Source: Paenibacillus sp. FSL K6-1330 (lineage in GTDB: Bacteria; Bacillota; Bacilli; Paenibacillales; Paenibacillaceae). Taken from it: 64,000 nucleotides of DNA. Positions 35,383-44,770 of this stretch are shown in pieces. Location: the NCBI RefSeq assembly GCF_037976825.1, contig NZ_CP150269.1:6985501-7049500 (forward strand), given 5' to 3'. Numbering within the stretch: position 1 is the stretch's first letter; each line of letters opens with the position of its first letter. The notes under the pieces are model-generated. The model was not told where the DNA came from, did no database searches, and saw only the letters and a list, made by a program, of their open reading frames with translations. The position numbers were made by a program, and so were the translations under genes.

Positions 35383-36408
35383 TTACAACAGCCACTCAAA
35401 CCAGCGCGCATGCCCATCCGTCCGTGCCACCGTAAACTGGCTCGGCACACCTCCGAGAATATAATCGGCATGGAGATGCTCATCCTCCATATTGTTGTAG
35501 ACATGCACGATATCGCGGACGCTTCCGATTTCATTTAAGTGATGCAGCAGTTTTTGCTTAGACGCCTCCGGAATCTGATTAGCCACATGCGTGTGAAATA
35601 CGCAAATGACGGCCTCCTCCGGGATGCCCTTCACGATATCGGGAAGCAGTTCGGTCCCATCCCCTTCCCGGAACTGTATCCCGGACTGCTGCTTCAGCAC
35701 CTCCGCCGCATGCTCCAGCATGGATACCCTGTCGTGGTTACCCGGCCAGATTAAAGACCGCAGCCACAACAAATGCTCCGGGTTTCGCACGTCATTCACA
35801 TGCAGATCGATCCCCATCCGATAGACGACCGGGGGACTGGAAGCCAGCAGGAAGGGCGTGCGGCTCCCCCTGATCTCCGATGTGATATGAACCTTTGACC
35901 CCGCAAGGCCGTAACTCTCCGCGTCCCCATAGGAATAGCTGTATTGATCCCACAACAGCTGCAATCCGGCACTAGTTCCAAGCTCCACCAAGGCAAGCGG
36001 CTTACGGACCTTGTCATAGATCGAGCAGAACACCGGATACAAATACGCACAGCGGCGGACTTCGTTCGTTTGTACTCGTTTACTCTCCAGTATCCCGATA
36101 ATGTCTGCCTGATGCTTCAGCACAAATGAACGAAAATGGGGATAACAAGAGCTCATTTCCTTCGGATGTTCCATAAGGCCGGGGTAATACACCCTCAGCT
36201 CTGGTCCCTCACCCTGGAGCAGCAAATATTGAACTGCCCCAAACAGCATATTGGGTACAGGCTGGCCTGCAGGAACAAACGTTGCGACTTGCAGCACCTC
36301 TTCATCATCGGCTATATGGCGCGACAAATACTCATAGAACACACTGGAGCCCGGACATTCCCGCTCAGCAAAATGACGAAACACGTTGACCATCCGTTTA
36401 TGAGCCAC
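35383..36408 (-). CDS. DUF2332-like protein
   Basis: 341-residue cytoplasmic protein. I recognise the DUF2332 pattern: an N-terminal helical region (FRHFAERECPGSSVFYEYLSRHI), then LALVELGTSAGLQLLWD, which looks like a SAM-binding glycine motif. C-terminal motifs GDGTELLP and VFHTHVANQ follow. The fold suggests a methyltransferase relative but activity is unproven. The GTG start at 36408 follows AGGGG; an ATG five codons later (36393) with TAAGGTGG upstream is a reasonable alternative. The 240 bp before fumC hold no gene I can support. Confidence 0.75.
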   Translation of the reverse strand: MAHKRMVNVFRHFAERECPGSSVFYEYLSRHIADDEEVLQVATFVPAGQPVPNMLFGAVQYLLLQGEGPELRVYYPGLMEHPKEMSSCYPHFRSFVLKHQADIIGILESKRVQTNEVRRCAYLYPVFCSIYDKVRKPLALVELGTSAGLQLLWDQYSYSYGDAESYGLAGSKVHITSEIRGSRTPFLLASSPPVVYRMGIDLHVNDVRNPEHLLWLRSLIWPGNHDRVSMLEHAAEVLKQQSGIQFREGDGTELLPDIVKGIPEEAVICVFHTHVANQIPEASKQKLLHHLNEIGSVRDIVHVYNNMEDEHLHADYILGGVPSQFTVARTDGHARWFEWLL

Positions 36409-36531
36409 CTTACATCACACCCCTAAAATTGTAATTAACCTTTATCTTGCTTAAGGCTAATGTTACATCTTTCCAAGATGCGCGTGGATTTGGATCTTTT
36501 ATCAGGCTCATTAAGAAAAATAAGATGGAGA

Positions 36532-36617
36532 CAAAAAAAGAACCGATCCTAAATGAACTGCACCCCAATCGTTAGGTCATGTCTAACAATTAGGGGCATT
36601 TCAAAAGGGCGGTTCTT
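36532..36617 (-). terminator. terminator of the cyd operon containing an IS150-type end palindrome
   Basis: On the minus strand an outer stem AAGAACCG / CGGTTCTT is followed by T7. Nested within it (36554-36602) is an imperfect 20-bp inverted repeat whose arms begin TGAACTGCACCCCAATCG and TGAAATGCCCCTAATTG. These arms resemble the ends of IS150-group IS3 elements (family knowledge). There is no transposase between them, only 7 bp. It lies 23 bp after the cydC stop. Confidence 0.75.
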
Positions 36618-36639
36618 CTACTAAGAATGCTGTTATTGC

Positions 36640-38436
36640 CTAGACTGCCGGACGATCTAATAGATACAAGTTCCGATACCGCGGGTAGCGCTCCATCAGC
36701 TCATCGTGGGTACCCCGCATAACGATTTGGCCGTCTTCCATGAATAGGATCTCATCCATGCGCTCAACGCCCACCAGATGATGCGTTACCCAGATCAGCG
36801 TCCGGTCCTGTAGACTGGCGAACATGGTGGATAACAGTTCCCGCTCGGTTTTGGGATCCAGCCCGACCGTCGGTTCATCCAGAATGACAACAGGTGTCTT
36901 CTGCAGCAGGATTCGGGCCAAAGCCACGCGCTGGCGCTCTCCCCCGGAGAAACGCTGTCCGGCTTCCTGCATACGGGTGCGGAGACCCTCCGGAAGGGAG
37001 GCCACCAACGGTTCTAGCCGTGCCAAAGCAACCGCGCCCCGTATTTCCGCTTCCGTAGCATCCGGCTGTCCGAGCCGGATGTTGTTTGCTAGCGTCGTAT
37101 CGAACAAGTGCGGACTCTGATTCAATACCGAAATTACAGAAGATATCTCATCGCCAAACCGCGCAGCATCCACTCCGCCTAGGGTAAGATTTCCCCCCGA
37201 AGGTGCCAGCACGCCCTGAATCAGCTGCAGCAGGGTGGATTTACCGGCACCGGAACGCCCTATAATGGCTACCTTGGCCCCAGGAGGAATATCCAGGGAT
37301 ACATCCGTTAATGTAGACCCTTCCCTATTCGCACCGGATCGTTCCAGCCCGGATTCGCCGCCTGCTGCCTGATCATAACGGAAGCTGACGCCATCCGCCT
37401 TCACATGGACACCGCTGCTTATGACGGATTGGATCTCTCCCTTATTCAGCTGTTGCTCCCGGTTCTGCTCCCCTTCAGATGTTTCTGCGCTTTCTATCGC
37501 CTGAAGTCTCGCGACCGATTGGCCGTACTGCGGAATCCGCTCCACGGCTTCGGATACCGGCAGGAATGCGTCCATTAACGGGAATACAACCAGAACCAAA
37601 GCCGCGATCAGCGTAACATCGATCGAGCCGTCCGCATACTGTCGTCCTGACCAATACACCATTGATACCACCGTCACGGCAACCACGCATTGACCGATAA
37701 AAGCCCGAAGACGCAACCAGCGCTTAAGGGAGCGGTCGGTCCGGTCGACCTCGGCTTCATCCGCCTCATAACCGGTCAGGAACTCCGTCTGCCGGCCGCT
37801 GACATACCATTCATGAATACCCAGTACCGCGTCGGTTAGCTTCTGGTAGAGGTTGCTGCGGGCCTGCTTCATCTCCCGGTTCTTCCGTTTGGTGAGCAGC
37901 AGGGAAACCAGCGGCAGCACCAGAATCAGCACCGCTACATATAACGCGAGCAGAAGGGCAAATGCCGGGTCAAACAGGCCGACAGCCAGAATAACCCCGG
38001 CGTATAACACAAGCGCTACAATCGATGGAAAAACCGTTCGAATATAGACGTCCTGCAAATACTCGATATCATCAGAGAGCACGCCCAGCAGATCCCCGGT
38101 GCGGTACCGGGAGGACAAACGAAGGGCTTGCGGTTCCAGAATGCGGTACAGCCGCAGACGCATCTGGGACAGGATGCGAAGAATCGTGTCATGTCCCACC
38201 AGGCGCTCCACGTAATGGATGACCGCGCGTCCGATGCCGAAGGTCCGAACCCCTACGGTCGGCACGTATACCATCAGGATGTTTTCCGGTCGCAGGGCGG
38301 ACTTGGAGATCAAATACCCGGATGTGAACATCAGCATCCCGGCGAACAGGATCGTGAGCACGCCAAGCATCACAATCAGCAAAAAGCGCCAGAAGTTTGC
38401 CGTTACGTAAGGCCGAAACCACGATTCCTGCTTCAT
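36640..38436 (-). CDS. cydC: CydC-like subunit of the heterodimeric ABC exporter CydDC
   Basis: 598-residue half-transporter with six membrane helices and an ATPase domain: Walker A IGRSGAGKST, signature FSGGERQR, Walker B VVILDEPTVGLD. CydDC exports cysteine/glutathione-type thiols or binds haem, and is needed to assemble cytochrome bd. Position fourth in cydA-cydB-cydD-cydC, with a 4-bp overlap with cydD, supports the assignment. In Bacillus nomenclature the two ABC genes are named in the opposite order. An ATPase-linker insertion of about 40 residues is rich in Glu, Gln and Ser. Confidence 0.9.
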   Translation of the reverse strand: MKQESWFRPYVTANFWRFLLIVMLGVLTILFAGMLMFTSGYLISKSALRPENILMVYVPTVGVRTFGIGRAVIHYVERLVGHDTILRILSQMRLRLYRILEPQALRLSSRYRTGDLLGVLSDDIEYLQDVYIRTVFPSIVALVLYAGVILAVGLFDPAFALLLALYVAVLILVLPLVSLLLTKRKNREMKQARSNLYQKLTDAVLGIHEWYVSGRQTEFLTGYEADEAEVDRTDRSLKRWLRLRAFIGQCVVAVTVVSMVYWSGRQYADGSIDVTLIAALVLVVFPLMDAFLPVSEAVERIPQYGQSVARLQAIESAETSEGEQNREQQLNKGEIQSVISSGVHVKADGVSFRYDQAAGGESGLERSGANREGSTLTDVSLDIPPGAKVAIIGRSGAGKSTLLQLIQGVLAPSGGNLTLGGVDAARFGDEISSVISVLNQSPHLFDTTLANNIRLGQPDATEAEIRGAVALARLEPLVASLPEGLRTRMQEAGQRFSGGERQRVALARILLQKTPVVILDEPTVGLDPKTERELLSTMFASLQDRTLIWVTHHLVGVERMDEILFMEDGQIVMRGTHDELMERYPRYRNLYLLDRPAV

Positions 38437-40199
38437 TGTACTCCCTCCATCTGCGATGTAATTAATCCATAATAGACACCTTGCCGAGCGATAAGCTCCT
38501 CATGGGTTCCCGTCTCCACCACCCGCCCCTGATGCAGAACGAGGATGTAATCCATATCCTGCATCCAGTGCAGTCTGTGCGTCGCGAGGAATACCCAATT
38601 ATCTTGAAAAAGGGACAGCATTGTCTCCTTCAGCTCGTATTCCGTCTCGATATCCAAATGAGCCGTCGGCTCATCCAGCAGCAGAACCCGCCGGCCGCCG
38701 AGCAGCGCTCTGGCTAAGGCTACACGCTGTGCCTGACCACCGCTTAAAGTGCGTCCGCCGCCGCCGATCATCTCCGCAAGTCCGCCCGGCAAGCTCTTCA
38801 CCAGATCCGATAGACCCGCCGCTTCCACTGCGGCTTCGACTTGCGCTGTTGATGCCTCCGGTGCATAGAAGCGCACATTATCCGCCAAGGTAGCACCGAA
38901 TAAATACGGCTGCTGCGGCATATAGGTGACCTCGGTCCGCCATGCCTGCCGGTTCCTGTCCTCCAGCTTCACGCCGTTCAGCTCCATCACGCCGGACGTT
39001 GGTGCCAAGAATCCCCCTAATAGCTCGATGAGCGTGGATTTGCCGGCCCCGCTCTCCCCGACGATGCCGATCTTGCGCTGACCCGGTATCCGGAAGCTGA
39101 CATTCTCCAAGGAAGCCGGCCCCAACTCTTCGTGCCTGAGGCCGATACCGGACAGCTCCAGCACGCTGTGATTATCCCACTGGAATTGCGGCTGCGGCGA
39201 ATTGGGCTCAGACAAATTATCTTTAATTTTAAATGTTATATCGCAGGAATGCCCTTTCCGGGCCTCCTGAATCATGGATTGCATCGCTTCCCCTGCCTGC
39301 TTACCGTCCAGCGTGGCATGAAAGTCCGCCCCGACCATGCGCACCGGCAGGAAATACTCCGGTGCCAGGATCAGGATAAGCAGCGCGGGCAGCAGCTCCA
39401 GGCTGCCGTTAATGAGGCGTAAGCCTAAGTTTACCGCAACAGATGCCACGGACAGCATCGTAAAGAAATCCAGCGCGAAGGACGACAGAAACGCCACGCG
39501 CAGCGTCCGCATAGTAGCTGCTCGATATCCCTCGCTGACTTGCTGTATGCTCTCGCTGTGCTTGCGGCTCTGTCCCAGAAACTTCAGGGTAGTCAGACCT
39601 CTCAGCGAATCTACAAAATGATTAGACAGCATCCGGTAAGAATCCAGCTGCCGCTCGGTCTGCTTTCTCGCGGCAAGCCCCACGAGGATGAGAAATACGA
39701 TCAGGATCGGCATGGTCACCAGCAGAATAATGCCCGAAATCCGGTCCGTCATGAACACGTACAGCCATACCAGAGCCGGGGTAATGCTCGCCCCCATCAT
39801 GCGCGGTATGGTCAGCTCCACATATTTGCGGAACTTGCCGATGCCCTCCAGCACAAGCGTAACCACATTGCCTGTTCCTTCCGACCGGACAAAGGACGGC
39901 CCCTTCCGAAACAGCTCATCCAGCAGCTGCTTCCTCAGGCTCGTGCCCGTCTCCTCGGCAAAGCGCTGTGCGATTCCTTGCTGCACGGCTGAGATGCCGT
40001 GGCGTGCCAGAAATGCAAGCAGGAACAAGGCAATCGTCTCCCCCTGCTCCTGCAGCGTTGATCCGGCAAACAAGGCGGATATGGCTTCCGCCAGCCACTT
40101 GGCTTGCAGGAGGATGGCCATGCTCTGTGCCAGGGTACATACGGCGACAAGGAAGAATACCGTCTTGGCGCCTTTGTATCCCAGCAGATCTTTTCCCAT
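38433..40199 (-). CDS. cydD: CydD-like subunit of the heterodimeric ABC exporter CydDC
   Basis: 588-residue half-transporter. Six helices precede an ATPase domain with Walker A VGESGAGKST, signature LSGGQAQR and Walker B VLLLDEPTAHLD, all canonical. The start codon overlaps the cydB stop (ATGA), so oxidase structural genes and assembly exporter are one coupled operon. Its 3' end overlaps cydC by 4 bp. Both nucleotide sites look catalytically competent, unlike the MarR-linked exporter at 11.5 kb. Confidence 0.9.
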   Translation of the reverse strand: MGKDLLGYKGAKTVFFLVAVCTLAQSMAILLQAKWLAEAISALFAGSTLQEQGETIALFLLAFLARHGISAVQQGIAQRFAEETGTSLRKQLLDELFRKGPSFVRSEGTGNVVTLVLEGIGKFRKYVELTIPRMMGASITPALVWLYVFMTDRISGIILLVTMPILIVFLILVGLAARKQTERQLDSYRMLSNHFVDSLRGLTTLKFLGQSRKHSESIQQVSEGYRAATMRTLRVAFLSSFALDFFTMLSVASVAVNLGLRLINGSLELLPALLILILAPEYFLPVRMVGADFHATLDGKQAGEAMQSMIQEARKGHSCDITFKIKDNLSEPNSPQPQFQWDNHSVLELSGIGLRHEELGPASLENVSFRIPGQRKIGIVGESGAGKSTLIELLGGFLAPTSGVMELNGVKLEDRNRQAWRTEVTYMPQQPYLFGATLADNVRFYAPEASTAQVEAAVEAAGLSDLVKSLPGGLAEMIGGGGRTLSGGQAQRVALARALLGGRRVLLLDEPTAHLDIETEYELKETMLSLFQDNWVFLATHRLHWMQDMDYILVLHQGRVVETGTHEELIARQGVYYGLITSQMEGVQ

Positions 40200-41215
40200 C
40201 AGTACTCCAGATGCTCCTTCTCATGTACCCGTTTGTGGAAAACGAAGTAACTCCAAATTTGATAGCCCAATACGAATGGCAGCAGCGTTACCGCCACAAT
40301 CGTCATAATCTTGAGAGAATACGGTCCGGAGGCCGCATTATAAATAGTCAGGTCAAATGCCGAATTGATGGAACTGACCATCACGCGCGGGAACAAGCCC
40401 ACGAACACGGACGTTACCAGCAGAGCGATAACCGCCCCGGTCATCCCGAAAGCCCAGCCGTCCCGCTTGATGTTCATGAAATATCCGCCCAGTAAGAATG
40501 CGAGCAGAGCCAGCACCAGCAGCACGGTTAACACCACGCCACGCTTCTCGAAGACATCGGTCATGAAATACGTCATCACCCCGAATGCCACGAACAGGGC
40601 TGCTACGGGAAGCAGGAGTCTCCGGGCCATACGGCGTGCCCGTTCCTGAAGATCCCCCATCGTGCGCAGTGTTGTGAACATTAAGCCATGCAGCAGGCAG
40701 AGCATCACCATCGTCAGCCCGCCAACCACAGTATAGCCATTCACAACATCAAACAATCCGGCATGCAGCTGCATCTCTTCGTTAATCGGGAGCCCCTGGA
40801 TCAGGCAGGCAAAAACAACGCCAAGCAGGAATGGTGGAAGCACGCTGCCGGTGAAGATTGCACCGTCCCACACCCGTTTCCAGCGAATATCGCCCACTTT
40901 GCCGCGGAATTCAAAGGCCACCCCGCGTCCGATCAAGGCCAGCAGAAGAAAGACAAGCGGAATGTAGAAGCCGCTGAACAGCGTAGCATACCAGTTCGGG
41001 AAGGCGGCGAACATCGCGCCGCCCGCCGTCAGCAACCAGACCTCGTTAGCATCCCAGAACGGGCCGATCGAGTTGATCAGCACCCGGCGCTGGGTATCAT
41101 TTTTGGCCAGCAGCTGCGTGGACATCCCGACCCCGAAGTCGAAGCCCTCCAAGAAGAAGAACCCGATAAACAATACGGCAACGAGCACAAACCACAGTTC
41201 GTTAAGAGACAGCAT
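40199..41215 (-). CDS. cydB: cytochrome bd oxidase subunit II
   Basis: Membrane subunit of the high-oxygen-affinity quinol oxidase. 338 residues with eight to nine helices, beginning MLSLNELWFVLVAVLFIGFFFLEGFDFGVGM, a conserved CydB N-terminus, followed by FWDANEVWLLTAGGAMFAAFP. The start at 41215 follows AAGGAGGGCTACA. A longer frame to 41332 adds 39 residues read from cydA sequence and is rejected. The start lies 14 bp inside the end of cydA, giving translational coupling. Confidence 0.95.
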   Translation of the reverse strand: MLSLNELWFVLVAVLFIGFFFLEGFDFGVGMSTQLLAKNDTQRRVLINSIGPFWDANEVWLLTAGGAMFAAFPNWYATLFSGFYIPLVFLLLALIGRGVAFEFRGKVGDIRWKRVWDGAIFTGSVLPPFLLGVVFACLIQGLPINEEMQLHAGLFDVVNGYTVVGGLTMVMLCLLHGLMFTTLRTMGDLQERARRMARRLLLPVAALFVAFGVMTYFMTDVFEKRGVVLTVLLVLALLAFLLGGYFMNIKRDGWAFGMTGAVIALLVTSVFVGLFPRVMVSSINSAFDLTIYNAASGPYSLKIMTIVAVTLLPFVLGYQIWSYFVFHKRVHEKEHLEY

Positions 41216-42605
41216 TGTAGCCCTCCTTATTAAACGGATCGCTTGCGTGGTGGTCATCTTCCTCCGCCGCATACGGTCCTTTCTTAATGACTTTAATAAA
41301 TAGATACGCCATGACGGCTGCCAGCACCGCATAAATGGCGGTAAACATGATCAGCGAGAACAGAATCGAGCCTGCGCTGACGTTCGGTGAAACACTGTTC
41401 TCCGTGGTGATCAGTCCGAATACCGTCCACGGCTGCCGCCCGATCTCCGTCATAATCCACCCCGACGTGTTGGCAATGAACGGAAGTGAAATACCGAACA
41501 GCATCAGTCTGAGGAACCATTTACCGGCCTTCTCGACCTTTTTGCGCAGCATGAGCCATGCTCCGTACAACCCCAGCAGAATCATGATGCTGCCTGCGGC
41601 CACCATAATCCGGAAGCTCCAGAACGTGGTGCGTACAGGAGGGATATAATCTCCAGGTCCATACTGCTGTTCGTATTGCGCCTGCAGCTCCTTCATCCCG
41701 ATGACTTCACCGGAAAACTTGCTATAGGACAAAAAGCTGAGCAAATACGGGATTTTAAACTCCATCGTGTTCTCCTGCTTATCCGGATCGATGGCTGCAA
41801 TGACCGTCCAAGGCGCAGGATCGTCACTCGTTTCCCATAGGCTCTCCGCAGCAGCCATCTTCATCGGCTGCGTATCCACCAGATACTGTGCTTGCTGGTG
41901 ACCGAACACCGCAACCAGAATGGAGGTGATGAGGCCAATCACGATGGCGATATGAAATGATTTCTTAAAGAAATCCAAATCTTGCTTTTTCATTAGCTTG
42001 TAGGCACTCACACCCGCTACGAGGAACGCCCCGGTTGCCAGTGCCCCGAAGATTGTATGCGGGAACTCTACCAACAGCTGACCGTTCGTAATCAGTGCGA
42101 AGAAATCATTCATCTCCGCTCGCCCGTTGTTCATCTCGAACCCAACGGGACGCTGCATGAACGAATTCGCTGCCAGAATCCAGAAGGCGGACATCAGGGT
42201 GCCGAAGGACACCAGCCAGATACTGAGCAGATGGACCTTCTTCGATAACCGATCCCAACCGAATATCCATAGTCCGATAAACGTCGACTCGAGGAAAAAC
42301 GCCAGCAGCGCTTCGATGGCAAGTGGTGCACCAAACACGTCCCCGACAAACCGCGAGTAATCCGACCAGTTCATGCCGAACTGGAATTCCTGCAGAATCC
42401 CTGTCACAACCCCGACCGCAAAGTTAATCAGGAACAGCTTTCCCCAGAACTTGGCCATTTTCTTGTAGACTTCCTGGCCTTTGACAACATACATCGTCTC
42501 CATGATGGCAATCAGAAACGCCAATCCGATGGACAACGGTACGAAAATAAAGTGAAAAATGGTTGTCGATGCGAATTGAATTCGCGCCAGCATAACCGGA
42601 TCCAT
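41202..42605 (-). CDS. cydA: cytochrome bd oxidase subunit I
   Basis: Carries haems b558, b595 and d and the quinol site. The N-terminus MDPVMLARIQFASTTIFHFIFVPLSIG contains the haem ligand H18. Further helices follow, with GRQPWTVFGLITT near the C-terminus (the conserved GRQPW motif). At 467 residues it is shorter than the E. coli protein, as expected for the short Q-loop form of Firmicutes. The first gene of the cydABDC operon, with two Rex-like operators 80-150 bp upstream. Confidence 0.96.
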   Translation of the reverse strand: MDPVMLARIQFASTTIFHFIFVPLSIGLAFLIAIMETMYVVKGQEVYKKMAKFWGKLFLINFAVGVVTGILQEFQFGMNWSDYSRFVGDVFGAPLAIEALLAFFLESTFIGLWIFGWDRLSKKVHLLSIWLVSFGTLMSAFWILAANSFMQRPVGFEMNNGRAEMNDFFALITNGQLLVEFPHTIFGALATGAFLVAGVSAYKLMKKQDLDFFKKSFHIAIVIGLITSILVAVFGHQQAQYLVDTQPMKMAAAESLWETSDDPAPWTVIAAIDPDKQENTMEFKIPYLLSFLSYSKFSGEVIGMKELQAQYEQQYGPGDYIPPVRTTFWSFRIMVAAGSIMILLGLYGAWLMLRKKVEKAGKWFLRLMLFGISLPFIANTSGWIMTEIGRQPWTVFGLITTENSVSPNVSAGSILFSLIMFTAIYAVLAAVMAYLFIKVIKKGPYAAEEDDHHASDPFNKEGYNAVS

Positions 42606-42687
42606 ATTAAGATACCCCTTTCTTTAGCTCACGTGATCACTTCAAATTTGATTCTTTTTGTATTGTCGCAGACCACGCCCTAAAGGA

Positions 42688-42705
42688 TTGTGATAAACAT
42701 CACAA
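42688..42705. promoter_or_regulatory. Rex-type operator upstream of cydA
   Basis: TTGTGATAAACATCACAA is a near-perfect 18-bp dyad matching the Gram-positive Rex consensus TTGTGA-N6-TCACAA. Rex is the NADH/NAD-responsive repressor of cyd in Bacillus and relatives, so induction at low oxygen is expected. Confidence 0.8.
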
Positions 42706-42740
42706 TATCAGGGCTGAAACGGGGGCAAAAAGTTATAAAT

Positions 42741-42758
42741 TTGTGACGAAAATCACTA
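42741..42758. promoter_or_regulatory. second, weaker Rex-type site
   Basis: TTGTGACGAAAATCACTA shares the TTGTGA and TCAC half-sites, with one arm degenerate. Centres of the two sites are 53 bp apart, close to five helical turns, which would suit cooperative binding. Confidence 0.5.
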
Positions 42759-42843
42759 AGTAGGCGGTGGAATATGTGAGGATTATCAATTGGAACATGG
42801 CTTGCGGCATCCACTCACAGGCCAAGCCCGGTATTTACGCACC

Positions 42844-42877
42844 AAAAAAGCAGGTTCGCCCTCAGGCCAACCTGCTT
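42844..42877 (-). terminator. terminator of the adenine deaminase gene
   Basis: AAGCAGGTT / AACCTGCTT (9 bp) with a 12-nt loop, followed by T6 on the minus strand. Confidence 0.88.
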
Positions 42878-42893
42878 CGGTGTATCTGCAATC

Positions 42894-44696
42894 TTATTGA
42901 ACCGCGCCAATCTCGGTCTCGATGAGCTTGAATTCCGTTACGTCTGCGATCCCGCGGTTGGTAATGCGGATTTCCGGAATCACCGGCAGCGCAATCAGCG
43001 AGAAGGTCATGAACGGCGCATGGATATAGCATCCGAGCTCCTTCCAAGCTTCCTCCAAGGCAGCGACTTCTTCCGCTACGATCTCAACCGGACGGTCCGC
43101 CAGCAAACCGGCAATCGGCATCGCCACCTTCGCCAGCACCTTGCCGTCCCGTACTACGATCATGCCGCCTCCGCACGCCGCCAGCTCATTTGCCGCGAGT
43201 GCCATATCCTCGGCATTCGTACCCATCACAAGCAGATTGTGACTGTCGTGCGCAACGGTAGACGCAACCGCGCCGGACTTGAGTCCGAAGCCGCTGGCAA
43301 AACCGAGCGAGATTTGTCCCGTCGTGCCGTGGCGCTCAATGCATGCCAACTGAACCACGTCCTGATCCAGGTCTGGCTGGATCACCCCTTGCTCAACGGA
43401 GAGCACCGCCGTCATCTTGGCGGTACGGGCGCTGTTCTCGATGACGCGGACCACGTTCACTTCCGTACGTGCGGCATCGAATTTGCTGCGCAGCAGGAAG
43501 TCATCCGCGGTAAGCGAACGCTGCAGCCGAACCGAGTTAAACGCTTTTTCCGGATATTGATATACCGGGAACGCCTTCACGAGCCGGCCGTTCTCTGCAA
43601 CCACTTCGCCATCCGTGATCACAACGGAAGGTACCATGCTTTTCAGATCATCAATCAGCAAAATATCTGCCGTTTTGCCTGGCGAAATGCTGCCAAGCTC
43701 CATGTCCATGCCGAAATAACGAGCCACGTTGATCGTTCCCAGCTGGATCGCCGTAACCGGGTCCACGCCCTCTTCCATAGCGCGGCGGACCACGTGGTTC
43801 ATGTGTCCGAGTCTCAGCAGCGTCTGCGGATACACATCATCCGTAACCAGAGAGATATTGTCTGTACGCACCTTATCTACCGTTATAACCTTAACAACTT
43901 CCTTCACATCCTGCCAAGCTGAACCCTCACGGATCATCAGGTGCATACCGAGGCGAACCTTCTCCAAGGCCTGCTCTCTGGTTACCGTTTCATGGTCGGA
44001 GCTTACGCCGGTTGCCATATATGCCTGCAGCATCCGGACATCCTCTGCCGGAAAATGTCCTGTCACCGTCTTGCCCGCACGCAGCGTGGCTTCGATCTCC
44101 CCGCTCATGGTCGGATCGCCATACACGACGCCCGGGAAATTCATCACTTCGCCAAGCCCGGCAACACCGGGCCATGTCAGCCCTTCCTCAATGTCGGCTA
44201 CGCCCAGCTGCGCCCCAGCATCCTCCAGATCAAAGGTCGACGGTACACACGAAGGAACGGTGGTGAACACCTTCATCGGCAGTTGCTGCCCCTCCTCATG
44301 CATCCAGCGCACACCTTCCATGCCGAATACGTTGGCAATCTCATGGGGATCCATATAAACCCCAGTCGTTCCACTAACGATAGCCGCCTTGGCAAACTCG
44401 GTCACGGTGAGCATCGTGCTCTCCACATGCATATGACCGTCGAGCAGGCCTGGCGAGATATAGCGGCCATTCGCTTCGATGACCCGAGTCCCTTCCCCGA
44501 TCGTATGATCTGCGTTGCCGATATAAGCGATGCGTCCGGATGCCATGGCCACGTCCACCTGCTCCTGAAGCTCGCCTGTAAACACATTCACCAGCGTGCC
44601 GTTCTTGATGACCAGATCGGCAGGCTCCTGTCCTAAGGCAACCTTTCCCAGCTTCCGGCTAACCTCGTATCGTTTCTGTCTCTTGCTTGAACTCAT
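42894..44696 (-). CDS. ade: adenine deaminase
   Basis: Converts adenine to hypoxanthine and ammonia for purine salvage. 600-residue amidohydrolase of the AdeC type: metal-binding HMHVES, YMDPHEIANVFG, the late motif VAHDSHNLLVMG, and GGGMIVVRDGKV in the C-terminal domain. The start at 44696 has AAGGGGAG about 12 nt upstream. It is monocistronic. The 45-bp intergenic repeat lies 30 bp upstream of its start, a position where it could affect expression. Confidence 0.94.
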   Translation of the reverse strand: MSSSKRQKRYEVSRKLGKVALGQEPADLVIKNGTLVNVFTGELQEQVDVAMASGRIAYIGNADHTIGEGTRVIEANGRYISPGLLDGHMHVESTMLTVTEFAKAAIVSGTTGVYMDPHEIANVFGMEGVRWMHEEGQQLPMKVFTTVPSCVPSTFDLEDAGAQLGVADIEEGLTWPGVAGLGEVMNFPGVVYGDPTMSGEIEATLRAGKTVTGHFPAEDVRMLQAYMATGVSSDHETVTREQALEKVRLGMHLMIREGSAWQDVKEVVKVITVDKVRTDNISLVTDDVYPQTLLRLGHMNHVVRRAMEEGVDPVTAIQLGTINVARYFGMDMELGSISPGKTADILLIDDLKSMVPSVVITDGEVVAENGRLVKAFPVYQYPEKAFNSVRLQRSLTADDFLLRSKFDAARTEVNVVRVIENSARTAKMTAVLSVEQGVIQPDLDQDVVQLACIERHGTTGQISLGFASGFGLKSGAVASTVAHDSHNLLVMGTNAEDMALAANELAACGGGMIVVRDGKVLAKVAMPIAGLLADRPVEIVAEEVAALEEAWKELGCYIHAPFMTFSLIALPVIPEIRITNRGIADVTEFKLIETEIGAVQ

Positions 44697-44725
44697 GATG
44701 ATTGCACGCTCCCCTTTTTTCTTTA

Positions 44726-44770
44726 GATATCAGAAAGTATACACTTCGAAGCTTTTAACTTCCTGATATC
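44726..44770 (-). repeat. 45-bp palindrome-ended intergenic repeat, copy 1
   Basis: Bounded by GATATCAG and its inverse CTGATATC exactly 45 bp apart. Read on the minus strand it aligns without gaps to 59436-59480, about 80% identical, including CTTCGAAGTGTATACTTT versus CTCGAAGTTTATACTTT near its right half. It lies upstream of ade. Confidence 0.75.

Noticed and set aside
41216..41332. 39-residue N-terminal extension of CydB
   Set aside because: The extra residues are read from cydA coding sequence; the ATG at 41215 has a strong ribosome-binding site and the conserved CydB N-terminus.
42897..43922. 341-codon frame antisense to adenine deaminase
   Set aside because: The true gene has all AdeC motifs; the mirror frame is rich in His/Arg/Asn, typical of antisense artefacts.
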